Shown: positions 1 through 6,294 of the stretch, one piece after another
How positions within the stretch are numbered: the stretch's first letter is position 1
Layout: each line of letters opens with the position of its first letter
From: Chryseobacterium gleum
GTDB taxonomy: Bacteria > Bacteroidota > Bacteroidia > Flavobacteriales_D > Crocinitomicaceae
Direction of reading: 5' to 3'
Length of the DNA stretch: 6,314 nt
NCBI GenBank assembly: GCA_943326825.2
Contig: CALPUT020000151.1
Span: forward strand, 1-6,314
Notes under the pieces: generated by a model
The model's database searches: none
What the model was told of the DNA's origin: nothing
Seen by the model: only the letters and a program-made list of their open reading frames with translations
Program-made: the position numbers and the translations under genes

Positions 1-906
1 GGATTTAAAGCGAAATTATTTATTTATGATTCTAAGAATGATTCAGCATCTGTGAAATCAATCTTAAATAAAAAAGAATTCGCTTCAATGGATATGGTGA
101 TTGGACCTTTGTTTCCAGATAAAATGGGAATTGTAGCTGAATGGTGCAAGAAAAACAAAGTGCGTTTTGTATGTCCTGTTGCTTCAAATGCAGCAATCTT
201 AAAAAATAATCAATTTGTTTATTCTTCTGTTCCATCAGATATGACATTAATGGAAGGGGCTGCAAAATATCTTTTATCACTTAATTTACAAGATCAATTG
301 GTATTAGTGAAGCCAACCAATTCAAAAGATCAGTTGTTATATGAAAGTTTTAGACAATCATTTTTGAATTTACCTTCTAAAGGTATGCGGCCTAAATTAA
401 TTGAAATCAGTGTTTCAGATGTAAAGGCTTATGTGAAAAAAGGATTAAATACTTATTTTGTAGTGCCTACCAATGATAAATCTACAGCTTTGAAATTTAT
501 CAATACTTTGAATTCTTGTACAAAGAATTTTACAGGTATAATCTCAGTTTTAGGAACTAAAGAGTGGGTTAATTTTGATGAAATAAGTGGTGAATATAAA
601 AACAAATATAATTTCCAGTTTCCGTCTCCAAACGACTTTAATTATTCTTATGAGGCAATAAAGGAAGTCATGAAGATTTATAGGAAAAATTATAGTTCTG
701 ATATGTCTAAAATGGCAGTTCAAGGATTTGATGTGTCTTTTTTCTTTATTTCTAAATATCTATTAGGAAAGGATCTTTCTGAAGGATTGATGACTAATTT
801 TGAGATGTTTCAAAAAGGAAATGGTAATGGTTTTGAAAATGGTAATGTTTATATCCTAAAACAACAAGATTTCGAAATAATCAAGATTTATGAGTCATTT
901 GAATAA
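1..906 (+). CDS. C-terminal part of a LysM/type 1 periplasmic-binding-fold protein (5' end outside window)
   Basis: The frame is open from base 1 with no stop, so the visible 301 codons are the 3' part of a longer gene; the GTG at 52 is internal, because homologous-looking sequence (KLFIYDS, codons 5-11) lies before it. The pattern matches the type 1 periplasmic-binding (Peripla_BP_6-like) domain that follows LysM repeats in Bacteroidota envelope proteins: a strand with IGPLF (codons 34-38), then a 'V..VCPVAS' strand, a QGFDV motif (241-245) and a closing NGNVYILK strand (about 280-287). Known members carry a signal peptide and LysM domains at the N-terminus; those would be upstream and cannot be checked here. 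In this family the fold probably serves the periplasm or cell wall rather than true amino-acid uptake, by loose analogy to LpoA; that role is inference. It overlaps hemF by 17 bases, which suggests co-transcription. An ABC-transporter substrate-binding protein is the alternative, but no transporter genes are visible. Confidence 0.8.
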   Translation, partial: GFKAKLFIYDSKNDSASVKSILNKKEFASMDMVIGPLFPDKMGIVAEWCKKNKVRFVCPVASNAAILKNNQFVYSSVPSDMTLMEGAAKYLLSLNLQDQLVLVKPTNSKDQLLYESFRQSFLNLPSKGMRPKLIEISVSDVKAYVKKGLNTYFVVPTNDKSTALKFINTLNSCTKNFTGIISVLGTKEWVNFDEISGEYKNKYNFQFPSPNDFNYSYEAIKEVMKIYRKNYSSDMSKMAVQGFDVSFFFISKYLLGKDLSEGLMTNFEMFQKGNGNGFENGNVYILKQQDFEIIKIYESFE

Positions 907-1798
907 GGAAGCGATTGCAGATGGTATGAATTCTCTGCAAAAATATATTTGTGATAAGTTAGAACAAATAGACGGTGTTTCTTTATTTAATAATGATGAA
1001 TGGTCAAGAGCTGAAGGTGGTGGTGGATTAACCAAAATTATTCAAAAAGGGGGTATAATTGAAAAAGGAGGTGTAGCATTTTCTGCAGTCGACGGACCTG
1101 TGACCGAAATGATGCAAAAGCAAATGAATATCGAAGGAACAGAATTCTTTGCTACAGGCGTTTCAATAGTATTACATCCGCATAATCCGCATATTCCGAT
1201 TATCCATATGAATGTTCGTTATTTTGAATTAAATGATGGAACGTTTTGGTTTGGTGGAGGAATCGATTTAACACCTCATTTTATTGTTGAATCACAAGCG
1301 AACTTATTTCACGAAGGGTTAAAAGCTATTTGTGATAAATACAACGTTAATTTTTATCCAAAATTCAAAAATTGGGCAGATGATTATTTCTTTATTCCTC
1401 ATAGAAATGAAACAAGAGGAATTGGCGGAATTTTTTTCGATCACTTAACAATCGAAGATGCAAATCTGTCAAAAGAAGAAATTTTTAATTTTTGTATTGA
1501 ATTAGGGCAAAATTTCCCAATACTTTATAATCAACAAGTTGAACTAGGTAAAAATCTTCCTTTCACAGAAAAAGAAATTCAATGGAGAAACTTGAGAAGA
1601 GGTAGATATGTTGAATTTAATTTGGTAAATGACCGAGGTACAAAATTTGGATTAGTCTCAAATGGTAGAACTGAATCGATTTTGATGAGTTTACCAGCAA
1701 ATGCTTCTTGGGAATATAATTTTCAACCTGAAGAAAATTCAAAAGAGAAACAGACTTTAAATCTTCTAATAAAAGGACATTCTTGGTTACGAAATTAA
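890..1798 (+). CDS. hemF: Oxygen-dependent coproporphyrinogen III oxidase (HemF)
   Basis: HemF (EC 1.3.3.3) is a cytoplasmic enzyme that oxidatively decarboxylates two propionates of coproporphyrinogen III, using O2, to give protoporphyrinogen IX for haem. The 302 residues match the usual length (E. coli HemF is about 299). Family motifs run in order: AEGGGG (41-46), a KGGVAFS segment (59-65), LHPHNP with H96 and H98, H106 and R110 in IIHMNVR, FGGGIDLTP with D126, H141, HRNETRGIGG with H171, R172 and R176, RRGRYVEFNLV (236-246) and GRTESILMSLP (259-269). H96, H106, H141 and H171 correspond to the conserved histidines of E. coli HemF, so the enzyme looks intact. The ATG at 890 gives the expected N-terminal helix but has no clear ribosome site and overlaps the upstream gene by 17 bases. 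An in-frame ATG at 926 (codon 13) is the alternative; an AAGGAAG at 905-911 lies 14 bases before it, too far to be convincing. The enzyme implies oxygen-using haem synthesis. Confidence 0.97.
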   Translation: MSHLNKEAIADGMNSLQKYICDKLEQIDGVSLFNNDEWSRAEGGGGLTKIIQKGGIIEKGGVAFSAVDGPVTEMMQKQMNIEGTEFFATGVSIVLHPHNPHIPIIHMNVRYFELNDGTFWFGGGIDLTPHFIVESQANLFHEGLKAICDKYNVNFYPKFKNWADDYFFIPHRNETRGIGGIFFDHLTIEDANLSKEEIFNFCIELGQNFPILYNQQVELGKNLPFTEKEIQWRNLRRGRYVEFNLVNDRGTKFGLVSNGRTESILMSLPANASWEYNFQPEENSKEKQTLNLLIKGHSWLRN

Positions 1799-1809
1799 TA
1801 GTCAAAATG

Positions 1810-1842
1810 ATTAAACCATAGTTTTTGGTTAATATTTTTTTT
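1810..1842 (+). terminator. Weak intrinsic terminator candidate after hemF
   Basis: Eleven bases after the hemF stop, TTAAACCA (1811-1818) can pair with TGGTTAA (1826-1832), leaving one bulged A and a loop of about seven bases. The stem has only a few G-C pairs but is followed by an eight-T run (1835-1842). It sits where the first transcription unit should end. The low stem stability makes this tentative. Confidence 0.4.
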
Positions 1843-1871
1843 ATTATTATCGATCAAATTAGATTTTGTTT

Positions 1872-1903
1872 TTTGTAATTAAGCAACCCTTTTTATATGT
1901 TTA
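1872..1903 (+). promoter_or_regulatory. Candidate Bacteroidota-type promoter for the small exported protein and adhesin
   Basis: TTTG at 1872-1875 fits the -33 element and TATGTTTA at 1896-1903 fits the -7 element TAnnTTTG except for the last base. The spacer is 20 bases, within the range usual for Bacteroidota. Transcription would begin around 1908-1911, leaving only a handful of bases before the ATG at 1916. The location in the only sizeable gap between the two gene pairs supports it; in AT-rich DNA chance matches are common. Confidence 0.4.
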
Positions 1904-1915
1904 CGTCAATAAACT

Positions 1916-2272
1916 ATGAAAACTACTTTATTAATATTTATTTTTTTGACAATAATTTTCACTAATGGAATTTATTCTCAAAATGTTGTCCAAGATTCAA
2001 ATCCTAAGAAGGAAACTTTATCTCAAACATTCAGTTATAATTTTTTATCGAATTTAGACCAAGAAAAGATAATCAAGATTAAAGAATTCGTATTGAAAAG
2101 ACAAGGTGTTATACTTTGTGAAATAAATAAAGTTGAAAAAACGATAACTATTGGAATTGATAACACACTAGATGTTAAAAGTGTTAATTATTTGATGGAT
2201 GTAATACGAAAAAATTATTTAGATAGTATTGATGCACCGATAGAAAAAGACGTTCACAATCATAAACATTAA
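1916..2272 (+). CDS. Small exported protein, possible HMA-like fold, function unknown
   Basis: I do not recognise a named family. The first 21 or so residues form a signal peptide: MKTT, a hydrophobic core LLIFIFLTIIF, and a likely cut near IYS|QNVV, as is common in Bacteroidota. A linker (about 22-45) leads to a compact region of about 50 residues: helix (EKIIKIKEFVLKRQG, 50-64), strand pair (V65-I70 and T76-I81) and a second helix (VKSVNYLMDVIRK, 87-99). This order, with the GV after helix 1 and the 'DVKSVNYLMDVI' helix, resembles heavy-metal-associated (HMA) ferredoxin-like domains, but the CxxC loop is absent and the only cysteine is C68 inside a strand. The tail ends in HNHKH (114-118), which could bind metal; this is inference. 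The adhesin gene starts 31 bases downstream with no terminator between, so the two are probably co-transcribed. The start has no Shine-Dalgarno sequence, which is usual in this phylum. Confidence 0.8.
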   Translation: MKTTLLIFIFLTIIFTNGIYSQNVVQDSNPKKETLSQTFSYNFLSNLDQEKIIKIKEFVLKRQGVILCEINKVEKTITIGIDNTLDVKSVNYLMDVIRKNYLDSIDAPIEKDVHNHKH

Positions 2273-2303
2273 TCAACTTTACTCATATCAAAATTTTTAA
2301 ATT

Positions 2304-5300
2304 ATGCAATTTAAGATTTTTTCAAAAGGTTTATTTCTATTAGTATTATCACTTGTCTCAGTTTTTAAAAGTTTTAGCCAAGGAGGAACAAATGGAACTG
2401 CAGCAGCAGGCTCACCTATAACTCTTCCATTCTCTGCAAATGGAACTACTGTTGGTAAAGGCAATGATTACAGTAATATTTCAGTAATGGGTAATGTAGG
2501 TTTTACATCTGGACCAGATTGGCTTTATTATTTTTGTGCGACTTCAGATAACTTACTTACCTATAACTTAACTTTTACTCCAGATGCAATTAATGGTGTC
2601 TGGCCATCAGTTTCTGTATGGAAAGGTGGAGTTCCGGGTGTTGGTACATTAGTTGGACAAAATGCAACGGATGGAACTACAACATCTAGTTTAACAGGTC
2701 AGGTGATTATTCAGACAGGTCAATGTTATTACTTCTTAATAGATAATTGGTCTTTACCAAATGGTTTTGCTTATAGTATATCTTTAACGTTGCCACCAGC
2801 AGAACCAGTTTTAACAGTACAACCTTCATGTACTAATATTGGATTTGATAATGGTAACTTTACAGGTTGGACAGGAGGATATAGTTATTCAGTAACTACA
2901 AATTTACCTGGTTCGTCAACTCCATTATTTGTTCCAGATGTATACAACACTACTACTGTTCAACATGCAATTACTTCAGGAGCTACCACTGATCCGTTTG
3001 CAGGTTTTCCTCAAGTATGCCCTGGTTTAGGTACCAATTCAGCTAGAATAGGAAGTATTGATAATTTAGCGCCTTCTAATTTATATCCTAATAGAGGTGG
3101 ATCTATGATTGAGCAAAAATTTGCAGTTACTTCTTCAAATGCAATGTTTACATATCATTATGCAGCTGTTGTTCAAAATGCATTATCTAAAATCCCATTA
3201 GTAAGTGTGGTTTCAGGTGGAGATAGTCTAGATGCTTCTGGAGCAATTGTTTATTTACCTAATCACGCAAACACAGGTGATTCATTAGCACCTCACCAAA
3301 CAGTTCAGCAACCTTTTTTTAAAGTTGAGTTATTTGATAATAACGGAAATCCTTTAACTTGTGGTAATTATTTAGTTGTTGGAGGTCCCGGAGTTCCTGG
3401 TTTTACATTAGTTCCTGGATCAACAGATATTTATTACAAAAATTGGACGGCATCATTTATTGATTTAACCCCCTACATTGGCTCTAATGTTAAAGTACGA
3501 TTTTCAGTTGCAGATTGCAGTTTAGGTGGACATTTCGCTTATGCATATATTGATGGAATTTGCGAGCCAGTTATTGTAAATAATCCAGTATCAGTATGTC
3601 CAAATGGTTCAACTACACTAACATCTTCTTTAACGGGTGTGTCCTATTCATGGACAAATAATGCTTCACCTGGTATAGTAATAGGTACTGCTCAATCTTT
3701 GACTGTCTCTCCAACGGCGTCTTCGACAACATACAAATGTGTTGTAACTGCAGCTTCAGGATGCAGTTCAACTTTAACATTTATAGTGAATGTTTATCCG
3801 ACAGTAATTGCTACAGCAACAAAAACAACTGTTTGTGCAGGGAATCCAGGGATAATTACAACTACTGCAAATCCAGCAGGCGGTTCTTTTAATTGGACAA
3901 ATGGCGGTTCATCAAATACATTTACTCTATCACCCGCTGTAACAACATCTTATATTGGTACATATACAGATTTGAATGGTTGTAGAGATACAGCTGTCGC
4001 TGTTATCACTGTTAATCCATTGCCAATAGCCCCGCCAACCACTCCAGTAACCTACTGTCAAAATCAAACACCTAATAGTTTAACTACTTCAGTAACTGTT
4101 TCCTCTGGATGTACGTTGAATTGGTATAATGTGCCAACATTAGGCACTTCTATTTCAATGCCAATTGTATCAACTGTTTCACAGAGTTCAACAACATATT
4201 ATGTTTCTCAAATAGTTACAGCAACAGGCTGTGAGGGACCGAGATCTCCTATAACAGTTATAGTTAATCCGTTGCCTGTTGTAGTCGTTAATTCACCTTC
4301 TACATGCGCAGGGATTGCTGTAACTTTGACAGCTTCTGGAGCAAATACATATTCATGGTCAACAACACCAGTACAAACAGGAGCTTCGATTTCAGTGACA
4401 CCTTTAGTGCCATCATCTTATACTGTTACTGGAACGAGTGCTTTAAACTGTTCAAATTCAGCAACATCAAATGTTTCAATTAATGGTTCATTAAATTTAA
4501 CAGTTAATGATACAACAATTTGTAATGGAGGAACAGCTGTAATTAAGGCGAGTGGTGCTACAAATTATTCATGGGCATCAGGAGAAACAACTGCTACAAT
4601 TTCAGTTTCACCAACTACACCAACTACTTATTCCGTTACAGGTACAACCGCAGGATGTGTTGGAACAGTAACTTCAACTGTAACTGTAAATCCAGTTCCA
4701 ACAGTAACTGTTAACTCACCTTCTGTTTGTAATGGAACTCCTGCAAGCATAGTCGCTACTCCTAATATTACAGGTGGAACTTATTCGTGGTCTCCAGCTA
4801 GTACTGCAACGGCAACAATTTCAGTGACACCATCAATAACAACTCCTTATACAGTTACTTATACATTGAATGGTTGTCAAAATACTGGCTCAGGAACAGT
4901 GACAGTAAATCCTATTCCAACAGTAACAGTTGATAATAAAGCGATATGTGCTGGAGATCCTCCAGCAACATTAACAGCAACTCCATCACCTTCAGGTGGA
5001 ACATATTTATGGAATCCAAGTTCTACAACTGCGTCTACAATCTCTATGTCGCCAGCAACTACAACACTTTATACAGTAACATATACTACTTTAAATGGAT
5101 GTTCAGCAACTGGTTCAGGTACAATAACAGTGAATCCACTTCCTATAGTAGATGCTGGAGTTTCACATTCAGTTTGTATTGGTAGTTCAGTAACTTTAAC
5201 TGCAACAGGTGCTTCAACTTATGTTTGGGATAAAAACGTTGTCAATGGAGTTCCATTTACACCTACAGGTACCGATACTTACACGGTAATTGGCACTTCA

Positions 5301-6143
5301 GGTGCAGGTTGTATTGCAACAGATAATGTAACTATCACTGTAATTCCACTACCTGTAGTTTCATTTTTCCCAAGTGATACTTTTGGATGTTCCCCATTAA
5401 ATGTAATGTTTACAAATACTACAACTGGTGGAGCTACAAATTGTGTTTGGACAATTAGTGATGGAACAACATTGAATGGTTGTTCAACAGTTCAGCATAC
5501 ATTTAATTCTGCTGGATGCTTTGATGTAACATTAACAACTTCAACTCCTGAAGGATGTTCAAGTACTTTGACACTTCCAAGTTTAATTTGTGTAGAAGCT
5601 CGACCAACAGCTAATTTTGTTCCATCCCCATCTGTAATGCCTAGTTTTTCAACTTTAAGTTCTATGCTTAATCAATCTAATGGAGCAGTAGCCTATAATT
5701 GGAATTTTGATGATGGAAGTGGATCTACTGAAACTAATCCTTCACATCTTTTTCCAGGTAAAGAAGAGGCAGATTATTTGATTACTTTAGTTGTATATTC
5801 ACAATCTGGGTGTACTGATACTGCAAAAGTTCCAGTTCATGTTTATGAAGATATAATTTATTATATCCCTAATACGTTCACCCCAGATGGTGACGACTTT
5901 AATGAAGTTTTCCTGCCAATTTTCTCTTCTGGTTTTGATCCATCAGATTATATTTTATACATTTTTAATAGATGGGGAGAATTAATTTTTGAATCACATG
6001 ATCCGAAGGTTGGATGGAAAGGAACTTTTGGTGTTGATGGTATTCAAGTTCAAGATGATACATATACATGGAAAATCATTTACAAACATAAAAACGATAA
6101 AACGAAAAATGTTATAATTGGTCACGTTAATGTTTTAAAATAA
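2304..6143 (+). CDS. Large multi-domain surface protein with Ig-like and PKD-like repeats and T9SS type B sorting domain
   Basis: This 1279-residue protein is very probably exported through Sec and then across the outer membrane by the type IX secretion system, ending at the cell surface or in the medium. A signal peptide covers about residues 1-25 (MQFKIFSKG, hydrophobic core, FSQ). Residues about 30-170 form a beta-rich region with aromatic strands (WLYYF, CYYFLIDNW). Residues 176-423 form a second region beginning CTNIGFDNGNFTGWTGG and ending FAYAYIDGIC, which looks like a jelly-roll, carbohydrate-binding-like fold; I cannot assign a family. Eight Ig-like modules follow (about 425-1013), then two PKD-like domains (about 1018-1182, with WNFDDGSG at 1133-1140) and the CHU_C sorting domain (1186-1279). 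The protein is rich in Thr, Ser, Val, Pro and Gly, and its DNA is visibly less AT-rich than the neighbours, as that composition demands. An adhesin or gliding-related surface role is inferred from architecture; no enzyme motif is visible. No PorP/SprF-like partner gene lies in the window. A strong terminator follows 21 bases after the stop. Confidence 0.93.
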   Translation: MQFKIFSKGLFLLVLSLVSVFKSFSQGGTNGTAAAGSPITLPFSANGTTVGKGNDYSNISVMGNVGFTSGPDWLYYFCATSDNLLTYNLTFTPDAINGVWPSVSVWKGGVPGVGTLVGQNATDGTTTSSLTGQVIIQTGQCYYFLIDNWSLPNGFAYSISLTLPPAEPVLTVQPSCTNIGFDNGNFTGWTGGYSYSVTTNLPGSSTPLFVPDVYNTTTVQHAITSGATTDPFAGFPQVCPGLGTNSARIGSIDNLAPSNLYPNRGGSMIEQKFAVTSSNAMFTYHYAAVVQNALSKIPLVSVVSGGDSLDASGAIVYLPNHANTGDSLAPHQTVQQPFFKVELFDNNGNPLTCGNYLVVGGPGVPGFTLVPGSTDIYYKNWTASFIDLTPYIGSNVKVRFSVADCSLGGHFAYAYIDGICEPVIVNNPVSVCPNGSTTLTSSLTGVSYSWTNNASPGIVIGTAQSLTVSPTASSTTYKCVVTAASGCSSTLTFIVNVYPTVIATATKTTVCAGNPGIITTTANPAGGSFNWTNGGSSNTFTLSPAVTTSYIGTYTDLNGCRDTAVAVITVNPLPIAPPTTPVTYCQNQTPNSLTTSVTVSSGCTLNWYNVPTLGTSISMPIVSTVSQSSTTYYVSQIVTATGCEGPRSPITVIVNPLPVVVVNSPSTCAGIAVTLTASGANTYSWSTTPVQTGASISVTPLVPSSYTVTGTSALNCSNSATSNVSINGSLNLTVNDTTICNGGTAVIKASGATNYSWASGETTATISVSPTTPTTYSVTGTTAGCVGTVTSTVTVNPVPTVTVNSPSVCNGTPASIVATPNITGGTYSWSPASTATATISVTPSITTPYTVTYTLNGCQNTGSGTVTVNPIPTVTVDNKAICAGDPPATLTATPSPSGGTYLWNPSSTTASTISMSPATTTLYTVTYTTLNGCSATGSGTITVNPLPIVDAGVSHSVCIGSSVTLTATGASTYVWDKNVVNGVPFTPTGTDTYTVIGTSGAGCIATDNVTITVIPLPVVSFFPSDTFGCSPLNVMFTNTTTGGATNCVWTISDGTTLNGCSTVQHTFNSAGCFDVTLTTSTPEGCSSTLTLPSLICVEARPTANFVPSPSVMPSFSTLSSMLNQSNGAVAYNWNFDDGSGSTETNPSHLFPGKEEADYLITLVVYSQSGCTDTAKVPVHVYEDIIYYIPNTFTPDGDDFNEVFLPIFSSGFDPSDYILYIFNRWGELIFESHDPKVGWKGTFGVDGIQVQDDTYTWKIIYKHKNDKTKNVIIGHVNVLK
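3576..5342 (+). repeat. Tandem array of eight Ig-like modules inside the surface protein
   Basis: Eight diverged units of about 69-83 residues occupy residues 425-1013. Each has an early cysteine, a tryptophan in a Y/F/L-x-W strand (YSW, FNW, LNW, YSW, YSW, YSW, YLW, YVW), a T-x-Y strand and a late cysteine, then a linker such as VNPLP, VNPVP, VNPIP or VIPLP. The cysteine pairs are 432/487, 511/560, 585/643, 668/716, 740/785, 809/858, 882/933 and 958/1003, consistent with one disulfide per module. Module 3 (about 575-654) is longer, has an extra cysteine (C603) and the YCQNQ...LNWYNVPTLG...TTYYVSQ pattern of Ig_7-type domains. Such arrays usually act as stalks or as ligand-binding surfaces in Bacteroidota surface proteins. 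Confidence 0.85.
5355..5849 (+). other. Two PKD-like domains of the surface protein
   Basis: Residues about 1018-1097 (PVVSFFPSD, then FGCSPLNVMFTNTT, VWTISDG, HTFNSAGCFDVTL) and about 1098-1182 (RPTANFVPSPS, YNWNFDDGSG at 1132-1140, NPSHLFPG, DYLITLVVYSQSGC) show the PKD layout: a strand, a W-x-F/I-D-G turn, an HxF segment and a final 'x-V-x-L' strand. The second has the classical WNFDDG turn; the first has the altered WTISDG and four or more extra cysteines (including C1029 and C1096). PKD domains commonly sit just before the sorting domain in T9SS type B cargo. Confidence 0.75.
5859..6140 (+). other. T9SS type B sorting domain (gliding motility-associated C-terminal, CHU_C)
   Basis: The last 94 residues (1186-1279) carry the signature of this sorting domain: YYIPNTFTPDGDDFNEVF (1186-1203), YILYIFNRWGELIFES with FNRWG at 1221-1225, a GWKGTFG turn, a DTYTWKIIYK strand, and a final GHVNVLK. 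Type B domains direct cargo through the type IX secretion pore; in known cases they may depend on a PorP/SprF-like helper. None is seen here, though the right edge of the window is only 171 bases away. Confidence 0.95.
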
Positions 6144-6164
6144 AACATCTCTTTTTTAGATACT

Positions 6165-6204
6165 AAAAAGCTGTCTTAGATAAACTAAAGACAGCTTTTT
6201 TTTT
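6165..6204 (+). terminator. Strong intrinsic terminator after the surface-protein gene
   Basis: AAAAAGCTGTCTTAG (6165-6179) pairs with CTAAAGACAGCTTTTT (6185-6200) across the loop ATAAA, with one bulged A on the right arm. The core GCTGTCTT/AAGACAGC is perfect, and nine Ts (6196-6204) follow. On the minus strand the stem is followed by five Ts, so it may also work in that direction. Confidence 0.88.
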
Positions 6205-6228
6205 AAATATAGTAGGTAGAAATACATA

Positions 6229-6259
6229 GTTCGTAAAAAGATAAATTATCTTACTTTTG
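6229..6259 (+). promoter_or_regulatory. Candidate promoter for a gene beyond the right edge
   Basis: TACTTTTG at 6252-6259 is an exact TAnnTTTG -7 element. The best upstream partner is a poor GTTCG at 6229-6233, 18 bases away. The site lies just after a strong terminator, where a new transcription unit is expected. No ATG follows on the + strand before the window ends, so any gene it serves has a leader of at least 45 bases. Confidence 0.4.
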
Positions 6260-6265
6260 TTTTGA

Positions 6266-6294
6266 GCAACGATTTAATTAATTTAACGTTGTGC
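6266..6294. repeat. Short inverted repeat near the right edge
   Basis: GCAACG (6266-6271) can pair with CGTTG-T-GC (6287-6294) with one bulged T, around an AT-only interior of 15 bases that itself contains the palindrome TTAATTAA (6274-6281). It starts at about the transcription start predicted from the promoter candidate, so it could be a leader hairpin or operator. The arms are short and chance pairing is quite possible. Confidence 0.25.

Noticed and set aside
32..280. Open frame of 82 codons on the minus strand
   Set aside because: It lies wholly inside the well-supported LysM/PBP-like gene on the opposite strand and has no recognisable motif.
795..802. Exact TAnnTTTG match (TAATTTTG) that could be an internal promoter for hemF
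   Set aside because: No TTTG or TTG is found at the right distance upstream, and the match lies in coding sequence (N-F-E codons) where such strings are frequent.
1617..1805. Open frame of 62 codons on the minus strand
   Set aside because: It is antisense to the conserved C-terminal end of hemF (RGRYVEFNLV, GRTESILMSLP) and its product resembles nothing known.
4946..5185. Open frame of 79 codons on the + strand within the adhesin
   Set aside because: It is an out-of-frame reading of the Thr/Ser-rich repeats, giving an Asn/Ser/Tyr-rich product; the repeat codon bias explains the lack of stops.
3576..5342. Possible CRISPR or DNA-level direct repeat array
   Set aside because: The units are in frame, much diverged in DNA and of unequal length; the repetition is at protein level (Ig-like modules).
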